A DNA stretch of 47,284 nt. Origin: Acidobacteriota bacterium (GTDB lineage Bacteria; Acidobacteriota; Blastocatellia; UBA7656). Where the stretch lies: positions 1-47,284 of the forward strand of contig JACQDB010000059.1 of NCBI GenBank assembly GCA_016201275.1, given 5' to 3'. Shown here piece by piece: positions 1 through 7,350 of this stretch. The translations under genes were made by a program, and so were the position numbers. The notes beneath the pieces are model-generated. The model was not told where the DNA came from. It saw nothing but the letters and a program-made list of their open reading frames with translations, and ran no database searches. Position 1 is the first letter of the stretch; every line of letters begins with the position of its first letter.

Positions 1-350
1 TTGGCCATTCGTCTGAATCCCCCCAACGGCAGTTGGGGGATGCTTAAAGTCCAGCCTACACACCCAGCCAGCAAAGTTTTTTTGCAATCCCCCCAACGGC
101 TGTTGGGGGATGCTTAAAGTTCAGCCTTGAGCCTCGGGCAAGGCTGAACTTTAACTATCCCCCGATTGCCATCGGGGGGATTAGTTGATGTTGCGCGGCG
201 TTTTGTAGGTTGGACTTTAACTATCCCCCGATTGCCATCGGCGGGATTGGTAGAGGTTGCGCTGTGTTTCGTAGGTTGGATTTTAACTATCCACCGACTG
301 CCGTCGAGGGGATTAGCAAGGCTGGTTCGTCTCTGAAAAATGTACAAAGT
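1..350. repeat. Composite palindromic repeat array, family A, copy i (cut by window edge)
   Basis: This 350-base stretch holds two forward units (near 17-60 and 88-125) of a hairpin unit whose core is CCCCAACGGCAGTTGGGG followed by ATGCTTAAAGTCCAGCC. A central turn (about 125-145) follows, then three reverse units (about 143-181, 208-250, 276-312). Forward and reverse halves are complementary, so the whole array can fold into one long branched hairpin. The right end, ATTAGCAAGGCTG then CTCTGAAAAATGTACAAAGT, is the same as in the copy at 28 kb. The first 53 bases match that copy, so the element continues left of the window. Short open frames inside it are translations of the repeat and are not called. 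Confidence 0.85.
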
Positions 351-418
351 CGCGCTAAGTCGCAATCATTAGGTGAGCGCGCAATCCTGCTCAACTGAGA
401 AGCGCGCCACCAAGCTGC

Positions 419-1054
419 TCAGGGATTTTTATCGCGGCTGATTTTTCTGGCTTTCAGGCGTTGGTTATGGGCTGCCGCCTTAAAGCGATTGCCACAAGTC
501 GCCATGCTGCACCAACGGCGGCTGTGATTTTTTGTGGTGTCGTAAAAGTGCAGAACGCAGGACTGGCTTTCGCACTTCTTCAGCAGGGAAAAGTCACCAT
601 AGCAGAGCAGGTCGCAAGCCGAATCGGCGACGGGAAAGAGTAGTTGCAGAGGCTTAGTAAAGTCTGCTTGAAAGCGTTTCTCAAAAACTCCTTTGCGATG
701 GCGGATTTCGGCATAGCCAACTTGATCGCGCAATCGCTCGTTGAGCAGCGCCAGCAGGCTTGACGGCACGTTTTGATTTTTAAGAATCCGTTCTACAGTT
801 TTCAGCAGCAAGGCGCGCAACGCTAAGGCGCTCTGAACCGCCTCTTGCGCTTCACGCTTTCCTCTCCACTCGATGAGCAACGCTTCCGCTTTCACGCTGT
901 CAAGGATTTGCGCGCCAATTGCCCAGGCCAGCAAGTCCGCGAAACTTTCGACTAGCTCCCAGGGTTGCCCATCGCGTCTTTTTTGCGTGTTGATAAAATC
1001 CAGACACAAATAATTACCGACAAACGAGAATTTTTTTTGCGCGAATTCTTCCAT
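419..1054 (-). CDS. CGNR zinc-finger / ABATE-domain transcriptional regulator
   Basis: Probable DNA-binding regulator of 211 residues. The N-terminal part begins with FSFVGNYLCLDFINT, the usual opening of the ABATE domain. The C-terminal part has a CGNR zinc finger: a Cys pair in KCESQSC, then WCSMATCGNRFKAAAHNQR, giving four Cys ligands and the name-giving CGNR. An ATG 12 codons further upstream (1090) is possible, but the one at 1054 has GAGG seven bases before it and puts the conserved opening near the N terminus, so it is preferred. The gene is divergent from the VOC/PNPOx pair and shares a control region holding a 12-bp inverted repeat. It probably regulates that pair and perhaps itself. 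Effector unknown. Confidence 0.9.
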   Translation of the reverse strand: MEEFAQKKFSFVGNYLCLDFINTQKRRDGQPWELVESFADLLAWAIGAQILDSVKAEALLIEWRGKREAQEAVQSALALRALLLKTVERILKNQNVPSSLLALLNERLRDQVGYAEIRHRKGVFEKRFQADFTKPLQLLFPVADSACDLLCYGDFSLLKKCESQSCVLHFYDTTKNHSRRWCSMATCGNRFKAAAHNQRLKARKISRDKNP

Positions 1055-1101
1055 CTCCAAGCCTCGCTTTACAAAAAAATTGCTAACCAATAAAAAACCG
1101 C

Positions 1102-1130
1102 TTGACAGGTTAGCATCAATAGCTTATAAC
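1102..1130 (+). promoter_or_regulatory. Sigma70-type promoter of the VOC/PNPOx operon
   Basis: TTGACA at 1102-1107, a 17-base spacer, then TATAAC at 1125-1130: a near-consensus housekeeping promoter reading toward the VOC gene. Predicted transcript start is near 1137, leaving a leader of about 45 bases before the ATG at 1182. Its -10 box lies in the left arm of the inverted repeat at 1125-1158. Confidence 0.75.
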
Positions 1131-1158
1131 CGTCAAAGTAATCGTCTTGACGGTTATA
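1125..1158. promoter_or_regulatory. Inverted-repeat operator candidate between CGNR regulator and VOC gene
   Basis: Perfect 12-bp arms TATAACCGTCAA (1125-1136) and TTGACGGTTATA (1147-1158) are separated by 10 bases. The left arm covers the -10 box and the right arm lies in the initially transcribed region, a usual repressor position. A degenerate third half-site, TTGACAGGTTAG, lies at 1102-1113 over the -35 box. The natural candidate to bind is the divergent CGNR protein (inference). Confidence 0.7.
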
Positions 1159-1181
1159 TAAAAATTTAAGGAGATTGAACT

Positions 1182-1649
1182 ATGAGCGAAGAGAAAGTCC
1201 ATGGTCAGGGATTTCAGACCGGGCATATTGGTTTGAATGTCAGCGATTTGGAGCGTTCGCGGGGTTTTTATCAAGCGGTTTTTGGATTTGAGGTGAGCGG
1301 GGAGTCGCAGGAAGCGGATCGGCGCTTCGTGTTTTTAAGCCGGGAGAAGACCTTGGTGTTGACGCTTTGGCAACAGAGCGAAGGGCGTTTTGACAAGAGT
1401 TTTCCGGGCTTGCACCACCTCTCTTTTCAAGTAGAGACGATTGAAGAGGTGCAGAAAGCAGAGCGCAAGTTGCGCGAGATGCAGGCGAAGTTGATTTACG
1501 ATGGCGTCGTGCCGCACGCCGAAGGAGGACAATCGGGCGGGATTTTTTTTGAAGACCCGGATGGCATTCGTTTAGAGATTTATGCGCCAACCGGCGCGCA
1601 TGACCATGCAGCGCCAACTCCCGGCGCGCCGTCCTGCGGATTTTTTTAA
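1182..1649 (+). CDS. VOC (glyoxalase/extradiol dioxygenase-like) family protein
   Basis: A 155-residue vicinal-oxygen-chelate protein with two beta-alpha-beta-beta-beta modules. Visible candidate metal ligands are H15 (GHIGLNV), H79 (GLHHLSF) and E132 (GIRLEIYAP), with the FFEDPDG turn before the last. These fit a metal-dependent glyoxalase, dioxygenase or drug-resistance fold, but the substrate cannot be read from sequence. The His-rich tail ends in PSCGFF. The start ATG has AAGGAG eight bases upstream. It is the first gene of an operon with the flavin-binding protein 31 bases downstream and lies under the promoter at 1102-1130. A role in detoxifying an electrophile or aromatic compound is only an inference from context. 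Confidence 0.93.
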   Translation: MSEEKVHGQGFQTGHIGLNVSDLERSRGFYQAVFGFEVSGESQEADRRFVFLSREKTLVLTLWQQSEGRFDKSFPGLHHLSFQVETIEEVQKAERKLREMQAKLIYDGVVPHAEGGQSGGIFFEDPDGIRLEIYAPTGAHDHAAPTPGAPSCGFF

Positions 1650-1680
1650 GCGCGCAAGGAAGGAAATAAGAGGAGCAGAT

Positions 1681-2586
1681 ATGAACGCTATTTACCACCA
1701 GGGAGAACTCACCGTTCAAGCGCTCGCAGGAGTGCAAGAGCTGGCAAGTCGCATTGGTAAATCTATAGGCTCGACGATTCCAGCGGCGGCACAGGATTTC
1801 CTGTGTCGCCAGCCGCTGGCAGTGGTCAGCACCATAGATCGCAAGCAGCGCGTATGGGCTTCCCCGTTGACGGGCAGGCCGGGGTTCATGCGCGTCATAG
1901 ATGAACAGAACTTGCAGATAACAGCCTTCCCTACTGTGGCTGATCCGCTCTATGAGAACTTGAAATTCAATCATCAAATTGGAGTGCTGGTAATCGAACC
2001 TGCGACCCGTCGGCGCATGAGATTGAATGGCGCAGCGGCCTTGCTGGCGGACGGCTCCCTGCATATCAAAGCCGCTCAGGTGTACGCCAACTGCCCCAAA
2101 TATATTCAGGCGCGGGAATGGGAATTTCGCGATGAGCAAACCATCCTAGACCAAAGTAGTGAGCGGCGCAGTCGCCTCAGCGGCGCGCAGCAGCAGTGGA
2201 TTGAGAAAGCCGATACGTTATTCATTGCCAGCCGCCACAGCGAAGGCGGCGCGGACGCTTCGCACCGTGGTGGCGATCCGGGATTTGTACAGGTAGTCAG
2301 TGACGAGTTATTGGTCTTGCCGGATTATGCAGGCAATAAAATGTTTCAGACCCTCGGCAATCTTCTTACCAATCCGCAAGCAGGGCTGCTGTTTATAGAT
2401 TTTGAGACAGGCAGCACCTTGCAACTTACCGGTGCAGCGCGGATCATTTGGGACCCTGCGCGTGTGCAGGAACGGGCAGGAGCCGAGCGACTGGTCGAAT
2501 TTGAGATCGAGGAAGTTCTTGAAACGACGAAGGCCTTGCCTTTGCGCTGGGAGTTTATGAATTACTCGCCGTTCAATCCGAAATAA
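1681..2586 (+). CDS. Pyridoxamine 5'-phosphate oxidase-like flavin-binding protein
   Basis: A protein of 301 residues of the PNPOx-like FMN-binding split-barrel group. Evidence: the FLCRQPLAVVSTIDRKQRVW strand pair, the NHQIGVLVIEPATRRRMRLNG segment, the YANCPKYIQ signature of this family and a second barrel repeat (GNKMFQTLGNLLTNPQAGLL). It is longer than classical pyridoxamine phosphate oxidase and contains two related barrel-like halves, so it is more likely a flavin-dependent reductase of small molecules than a PLP-biosynthesis enzyme. The frame is open upstream into the VOC gene, but ATG 1681 has GAGGAG at a good distance and follows the VOC stop by 31 bases. Co-transcribed with VOC. Confidence 0.9.
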   Translation: MNAIYHQGELTVQALAGVQELASRIGKSIGSTIPAAAQDFLCRQPLAVVSTIDRKQRVWASPLTGRPGFMRVIDEQNLQITAFPTVADPLYENLKFNHQIGVLVIEPATRRRMRLNGAAALLADGSLHIKAAQVYANCPKYIQAREWEFRDEQTILDQSSERRSRLSGAQQQWIEKADTLFIASRHSEGGADASHRGGDPGFVQVVSDELLVLPDYAGNKMFQTLGNLLTNPQAGLLFIDFETGSTLQLTGAARIIWDPARVQERAGAERLVEFEIEEVLETTKALPLRWEFMNYSPFNPK

Positions 2587-2981
2587 AATTTTCGGTGAAG
2601 TTTACCCACGGAGAACCGATGCGGTTGGGTCATTCGCCTGAGTCGCCTAGATGAAAATCGGGGGGATTGGCGACACACGAGCCAGCCGTTCCTAGCCCTG
2701 CAAGGGCGCAATCGCTGACCGCGTGAAGCCGTATTGCGCCCTTGCAGGGCTAGTTGTTGGGACTCGCGCTTTCCTGGCGCGATGCACCAGGCTATAGAAT
2801 TGCGCCTTTTCAGAGCGGCGACAAGGAAGCTTCTTTTTGCTGGCGTCTCACTTTTCATTGCACCCCAAGGAAGCAGGGATTCTGAACCCCTGGCAAAATT
2901 GCAAGAGCATTAAATTTATGGTGTACTGATCTCTCTGCCCAATCAGACAAGTCGTTAAAAAATACTTGGAGGAAAAATACG
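2587..2981. other. Gene-free stretch: decayed family A fragment and 21-bp palindrome
   Basis: No gene is seen here. Bases about 2604-2665 resemble the left part of the 28-kb family A array (ACGGAGAACCGATGCGG then TCATTCGCCTGAGT), so this looks like an old remnant. Bases 2692-2712 and 2733-2753 form a perfect 21-bp inverted repeat (CTAGCCCTGCAAGGGCGCAA and complement) with a 20-base loop, of the REP type common in large bacterial genomes. Confidence 0.7.
2692..2753. repeat. 21-bp perfect palindrome (REP-like)
   Basis: Arms at 2692-2712 and 2733-2753 are perfectly complementary with a 20-base loop. No T-tract follows on either side, so it reads as a REP-type element more than an intrinsic terminator. 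No second copy was seen in the window. Confidence 0.75.
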
Positions 2982-4031
2982 GTGAGATTGCTCATTGGTT
3001 GTATTTCTTTATTGCTGGCAACGGTTTCTATATGCGAGGGGGCTTCTATACAGCAGCCTACAGCTTCGCCCTCGGCGCGTTTTCAACCTTCTGTAGTCTA
3101 TGACACGGCGCGAAAAAAAATGCTGTTGTTTGGCGGCATGGATCAGGACGGCAACTTCTTGGGCGACACCTGGGAATGGGACGGCAACGGCTGGCGTGAG
3201 GCGAGCCAAACGGGTCCCGCGCCGCGCAGTGGTCAGGCGATGACCTTCGATGCCCATCGCCGCAGAGTCATTCTCTTTGGTGGCGAAAACGAAAATGGCG
3301 CTCTTGCTGACACTTGGGAATGGGACGGCAACGGCTGGCAGCAGATTGCTGCCGTCGCTGCGCCTCCGCCTCGCAGTTCGCACCAAATTATTTACGACGC
3401 CGCACGGCGACAGGTGCTGATGTTTGGCGGTTTGGATTACCGAGCCGGACGCACCTACGGCGACACTTGGTTATACGATGGGCGCGCTTGGACGCCAGTC
3501 AAAGTTGCGGGACCAGCGCCGAGATTTCATCACGTCATGGTTTATGACGCGGCGCGTTCTCGCCTGGTGTTGTTTGGCGGCAACCTCGCCGAGCCTCCTT
3601 TGAACTTCGATAAATTCAAAGCCGGTTCGCGTGGCGATACTTGGGAATGGAACGGCAAAGGTTGGACGCAGATAAGCGCGACGGGTCCCGCCAGACGCGA
3701 CCATCACGCTATGGCATATGATGCGGCGCGAAGGAAGACCATCCTGTTTGGCGGCTTCTCCGAAGGCAAATATCTTGGCGATACTTGGGAGTGGGAGGGC
3801 AAGATTTGGCGGCAGATGGCGGCCAGTGGGCCGGAGGCGCGAGGCGGCAAGCCTGGCATGGCTTATGATGTGGCGCGTCGCAGAATTATGCTTTTCGGCG
3901 GTGGCGCGCCAGGCGCGGCGATGGGCGATTTGTGGGAGTGGAACGGCAAGCAGTGGCGTCGCGCTGTGATAGCGGCGGTGGCTGGCGACGCAACGCCAGC
4001 CGCGAAGCCTATAGCAACTCCTAGTCGTTAA
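2982..4031 (+). CDS. Secreted kelch-repeat beta-propeller protein
   Basis: 349 residues. A Sec signal peptide (MRLLIGCISLLLATVSICEG) is followed by six kelch repeats of about 48 residues. Each has the pattern YDxARrrxLLFGG, then GDTWEWDGNGW, then GPAPR; six blades make a complete propeller like the central domain of galactose oxidase. No catalytic domain is attached, so it is probably an extracytoplasmic binding or scaffold protein. The start is GTG, with TTGGAGG nine bases upstream; no ATG is better placed. The C terminus is an Ala/Pro-rich tail. The stop is followed after three bases by a family E element, so the gene is probably monocistronic. Confidence 0.88.
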   Translation: MRLLIGCISLLLATVSICEGASIQQPTASPSARFQPSVVYDTARKKMLLFGGMDQDGNFLGDTWEWDGNGWREASQTGPAPRSGQAMTFDAHRRRVILFGGENENGALADTWEWDGNGWQQIAAVAAPPPRSSHQIIYDAARRQVLMFGGLDYRAGRTYGDTWLYDGRAWTPVKVAGPAPRFHHVMVYDAARSRLVLFGGNLAEPPLNFDKFKAGSRGDTWEWNGKGWTQISATGPARRDHHAMAYDAARRKTILFGGFSEGKYLGDTWEWEGKIWRQMAASGPEARGGKPGMAYDVARRRIMLFGGGAPGAAMGDLWEWNGKQWRRAVIAAVAGDATPAAKPIATPSR

Positions 4032-4034
4032 GGT

Positions 4035-4143
4035 TATATAGCGCGTGTCGCAGAATTCCAAAACCGCCTATATCTTGTATATGGTTACACCAGCACACAC
4101 AATATCTAGGCAAAAAATCCTTTTATGCGACACGCGCTATATA
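4035..4143. repeat. Family E palindromic element, copy 1
   Basis: Perfect 18-bp terminal arms, TATATAGCGCGTGTCGCA (4035-4052) and its complement (4126-4143), enclose a second imperfect palindrome (CCTATATCTTGT to ACAATATCTAGG). It aligns over its full length, at roughly three-quarters identity by eye, with the reverse complement of 46839-46940. It starts three bases after the kelch stop codon and runs directly into a family B element. Non-coding. Confidence 0.8.
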
Positions 4144-4256
4144 GCGAATTTCATTTGTCCGCGACCGCGACACCTGCTTGAGAGGCAGTCTGTGATCACC
4201 GCACAGCGGTCACAGACTGCCTCTCAAGCAATCGCACACATCTGCAAGCCGCTATA
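4140..4256. repeat. Family B palindromic element, copy 1
   Basis: Ends are TATAGCG (4140-4146) and CGCTATA (4250-4256). The centre is a 21-bp perfect hairpin, 4175-4195 with 4210-4230 (TGCTTGAGAGGCAGTCTGTG and complement). The flanks (ATTTCATTTGTCCGCGACC, and CACACATCTGCAAGCC) reappear in inverted order at 44199-44297. It ends 28 bases before the downstream gene start, so E and B together fill the gap between the two genes. Confidence 0.85.
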
Positions 4257-4284
4257 TTCAGCACAGCAGAGCGAGGTTAAAGCG

Positions 4285-4719
4285 ATGATGATCTTTCAAT
4301 GGCTGACCGTCTTGAGCGCGGCCTTATTTGCGGGTGGGGCGCTGTACGTTTCCATAGTCGAGCATCCCGCGCGTCTAGGTATGGCAGTTGAGGCGGCGCT
4401 GGCGCAGTTTCGTCCAAGCTATCGGCGCGGCGCGGTGTGGCAAGGGGCGTTGGCGGTCATCTGTCTATTGTCGGGAGCCTTGGCTGCGCTGCTGGCGTCG
4501 GATTGGGCATGGGCATTGGGCGGACTAACGGTCGGGGCAGCAGCGCCTTTCACGTTGCTTTTCATTATGCCGATCAATCGCAAGTTGCTCGATGAGGCTT
4601 TGCCTGCCGAGGGCGAGGCAAGGCGATGGCTTCAACAATGGGGATGGCTGCATCTGGTACGCAGTGTCCTTGGAGTAGTTGGCTTGGTACTTTTATTGAC
4701 GCGAGTTTTCTTGCGGTGA
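4285..4719 (+). CDS. DUF1772-like (anthrone oxygenase family) membrane protein
   Basis: 144 residues with four predicted membrane helices (about 4-24, 51-70, 74-96, 122-142). Family marks include YVSIVEHPAR at the end of helix 1, MPINRKLL after helix 3 and the WxxLHxxR stretch before helix 4, as in DUF1772/anthrone-oxygenase-like proteins. Biochemical function in bacteria is not established. The frame is open far upstream, but that part is only the E and B elements. ATG 4285 (or the adjacent 4288) has GCGAGG nine bases before it. It stands alone. Confidence 0.8.
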   Translation: MMIFQWLTVLSAALFAGGALYVSIVEHPARLGMAVEAALAQFRPSYRRGAVWQGALAVICLLSGALAALLASDWAWALGGLTVGAAAPFTLLFIMPINRKLLDEALPAEGEARRWLQQWGWLHLVRSVLGVVGLVLLLTRVFLR

Positions 4720-5036
4720 GTTTGCGCTTTTCGTCGCCAGTTGAAATCTCTACAGACTTTTTTTCGACGGCCAAAGATCACCTGTACGAAGATGACGGTA
4801 GCAGCATTCTTTTGCCATAACGAATTTGGCGCTGTGATAAACGGCAGGCGCTTGCTTCGCGAGATGCCAGGTTTTATGATGTCGGGGTCAGCCTACTACC
4901 TTGTGAGCCTGAGCCGCTCAGGTTATACAAATAAAAATTCGTTTGAGGCTCGGTCAGAGCAGCAAATTTTGCTTGAGTAAGGCAATGCAAGAGGTTCTGC
5001 TCGTCCATCGAGGGTTCTCTACATCGGAGGTTTGTG
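4720..5036. other. Gene-free stretch of about 300 bases
   Basis: No convincing gene, long palindrome or RNA is seen. Open frames here lack family resemblance and a ribosome binding site. The last bases carry the CGGAGG site of the next gene. Confidence 0.6.
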
Positions 5037-5480
5037 TTGAAACCAACAACACTTCTGCGGATCGCTTCGGTTCTGGCGTTTCTTCAACTCCTTGCTCACA
5101 CCTTTCTTTTCCTGCGCGCCAGTCCCAGTCATGGCGTAGAGGAGGTCGCCGTAGTCGAAGCCATGAAGACGCATTACTTTAACTTTGGCGGCTTCACGCG
5201 AAGTTACTGGGATTTCTATTTTGGCTACGGAATCTTTGCGGCGTTTAATGTGTTTATCGAGGGCGTATTGTTCTGGCAACTCGCTACGGTTGCCAAGACA
5301 GAGCCTTCGCGGATTAAACCTATGGCGGCCTTGTTCTGTTTTGCCAATATTGTTTATGCACTCTTGTGCTTGAAATTTTTCTTCATCATCCCGGTTGTTC
5401 CAGATGTTGCTCTCGCCATCATCCTGGCATTGGCGTATATCGCGGCACGGCAAAAACGCAATGACCGGCGGCTATACTAA
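5037..5480 (+). CDS. Small four-helix membrane protein, function unknown
   Basis: 147 residues, four hydrophobic helices (about 7-27, 61-82, 98-117, 121-138) and a conserved-looking polar loop MKTHYFNFGGFTRSYWDFYFG after helix 1. I do not recognise a named function; proteins of this shape occur as uncharacterised membrane proteins in many soil bacteria. The start is either TTG 5037, six bases after GGAGG, or GTG 5034, only three bases after it. The spacing favours TTG. It lies 32 bases upstream of the SMP-30-like gene on the same strand and may be co-transcribed with it. Confidence 0.75.
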   Translation: MKPTTLLRIASVLAFLQLLAHTFLFLRASPSHGVEEVAVVEAMKTHYFNFGGFTRSYWDFYFGYGIFAAFNVFIEGVLFWQLATVAKTEPSRIKPMAALFCFANIVYALLCLKFFFIIPVVPDVALAIILALAYIAARQKRNDRRLY

Positions 5481-5512
5481 GGCGAAATAAGAATACTTTG
5501 AATTGAGCCTTG

Positions 5513-6796
5513 ATGAAGAAAAAACTGCATTTTCTCGCGCTGTTTCTGCTGTTGCACAGCCTGGTGATTTTTCGCGTAAGCGGACAGCAGCAAGCTGATC
5601 CTTTTGCCGCGGCTTCGCTCACCTATAGGAATAAAGACTATGCGAAGTTCCTGGAGAATATGCTGCTCATCAGCAAAATCGCGCCGGACAATGTAGGGCT
5701 GCTTGAATTTCTCGCTAAAGCTTACGCGCTCAATCACCAGCCCGAACAGGCGCTCGAAGTATTGCGCGCCATTGCCGCCTTGGGTGGCGTCGCTAATCTT
5801 GGGCATAACGACTTCAGCAGTCTCAAAGACCATGCGGCATTGCCTGCCCTCGAAGCCGCCTTGCAAAAAAATCGCACGGTCGTCAACAAGAGTGTTCTGG
5901 GGTTTACGCTGGGCGAAAAAGACTTGATACCGGAAGGCATAGCCTTTGACCAACAGAGCGGCGATTTTTATCTTGGCAGTATTTATAAGCGCAAGATCAT
6001 ACGTCTTTCGGCAAGCGGCAAAAAAGCCGATTTCACCGCGCCTCAACAAGACGGCATGATGAATCCGTTGGGTTTGAAAGTTGATGCCGTGCGTCGCCAT
6101 CTATGGGTATGCGTCTCTTCCGATGAACGCGATAAAGAAAACGGCGCAGCCGCTATTTTCAAATATAGCCTACGAACCGGCAAGCTGATAAACAAGTATG
6201 AGGTAGGCAATCAGCCACAAGCTCACCTGTTTAACGATCTTGATATTCAACCCAACGGCGATGTCTATTTCACCGATAGCCTCAGCGGCGCAGTGCATAA
6301 AATATCTGTGGCAACAGACCGGCGCGAAGAATTTATTGCCGCCGGTACGTTTACCTACCCCAACGGCATCGCCTTAGCAGGCAAGTTTTTGTATGTCGCT
6401 GACGAGCGCGGCATTCATCGCATCGAGATTGCCAACAAAAAAATTCAAACGCTTCGCCGTCCAAACCATATTGCCTTGGCGGGTATGGACGGTTTGTACT
6501 GGCATAACCACACCCTCATAGGAGTGCAGAACGGTTTCAATCCTGAGCGCATCGTGCAGATCAAATTGAATCCGGCAGGCGATCAGGCGGTGAGCCTGAC
6601 ACTGTTGGAAATGTTGAACCCGTGGTTTCTCATACCGACGACGGGGGCGCTGGCGGCGGATGGATTTTATTACATCGCCAACAGTCAGTTGCGAGCCATC
6701 AATGGCAAGGGTGAGATCACTTCGCCGGAAAAATTAGCCGAGATTGTGATTCTTAAAATCCCTCAAGCGGCTTACACGGTCGCCGCCAAGCAATAA
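5513..6796 (+). CDS. Secreted SMP-30/NHL-type beta-propeller protein with N-terminal helical repeat
   Basis: 427 residues. A signal peptide (MKKKLHFLALFLLLHSLVIF, cleavage near SGQQ) is followed by a TPR-like helical segment (about 30-115: YRNKDYAKFLENML, AKAYALNHQPEQALEVLRA). A six-bladed propeller follows (about 135-420) with the phrases LIPEGIAFDQQSGDFYLGS, HLFNDLDIQPNGDVYFTDS and TYPNGIALAGKFLYVAD, typical of SMP-30/gluconolactonase/LRE proteins. The E (PEGIAFD), N (FNDLDI, YPNGIAL) and D positions could form the divalent-metal site, so a lactonase-like role is possible but unproven. ATG 5513 is chosen over the TTG immediately before it; the ribosome binding site is weak. Confidence 0.85.
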   Translation: MKKKLHFLALFLLLHSLVIFRVSGQQQADPFAAASLTYRNKDYAKFLENMLLISKIAPDNVGLLEFLAKAYALNHQPEQALEVLRAIAALGGVANLGHNDFSSLKDHAALPALEAALQKNRTVVNKSVLGFTLGEKDLIPEGIAFDQQSGDFYLGSIYKRKIIRLSASGKKADFTAPQQDGMMNPLGLKVDAVRRHLWVCVSSDERDKENGAAAIFKYSLRTGKLINKYEVGNQPQAHLFNDLDIQPNGDVYFTDSLSGAVHKISVATDRREEFIAAGTFTYPNGIALAGKFLYVADERGIHRIEIANKKIQTLRRPNHIALAGMDGLYWHNHTLIGVQNGFNPERIVQIKLNPAGDQAVSLTLLEMLNPWFLIPTTGALAADGFYYIANSQLRAINGKGEITSPEKLAEIVILKIPQAAYTVAAKQ

Positions 6797-7350
6797 GGAT
6801 GGTGGCTAAAATAGCCTGCAAAAGGTGAGTGATTTTCCAATGCCCGGTGCGGACGGTGGTCGCCTCTCGCGGGCAGAGCAACCACAGAGGTCGCCTGTAC
6901 CAGCAAGCAAAAACGGCACGAAAGAAATCGTCCATAGAAGCCATGCTAGTCGCTTTATTGAAGGCGTAGAAGGGTCTTTGTCTGCTCACTGCCGCAGCGC
7001 TCGAAGCCCTTGCGAAGCCAGCTTTTTTATATTGTGCATCCCCGATTCATCCCCTAAAATGCCGAGAGCATGAGATGGAAAGTCGGGTAGGAGTTCTCCA
7101 AAAAATTTCTCATAAATCTTAGAGTATTGCTTATAGCGCCTACGAAAGGAGCTTTCTGATTCACGCTGGAAGAGTCTGTAGAGGTGGCGGCTCTTGGAGC
7201 TTGGTTCTTTGATTTGGCAACCCGAAAGGGCGTTGGCGGTTGCTGGTCGCAAGGCGCGGCGGTGCTGGGCAGCACGCTTCGTCAGAACGGCGCACCAGCG
7301 GCGCTGTGTCATGCGTGAGGGTTGCCCTGCCATGTGAGGAGAAGGAATTT
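6797..7350. other. Gene-free stretch of about 550 bases
   Basis: No gene is called. A minus-strand open frame at 6986-7333 has a middle part that reads somewhat like protein (SSFRRRYKQYSKIYEKFFGE), but it shows no recognisable family and no start signal; it could be a relic. The last 20 bases contain GAGGAGAAGGA, the ribosome binding site of the kinase gene. Confidence 0.5.

Noticed and set aside
1-398. Small proteins encoded by the family A repeats (phrases such as NPPNGSWGMLKVQP or LDFNYPPTA)
   Set aside because: The same peptide-like phrases appear in several frames and both strands wherever the repeat occurs; they are translations of a palindromic repeat without ribosome binding sites.
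1240-2139. Long minus-strand open frame opposite VOC and PNPOx
   Set aside because: It lies antisense to two well-supported genes and has no family resemblance; the frame is open through codon bias of the real genes.
6986-7333. Minus-strand open frame of 115 codons between the propeller and kinase genes
   Set aside because: The middle part is mildly protein-like, but there is no family, no start signal, and the beginning overlaps the likely kinase leader. Left as a possible relic.
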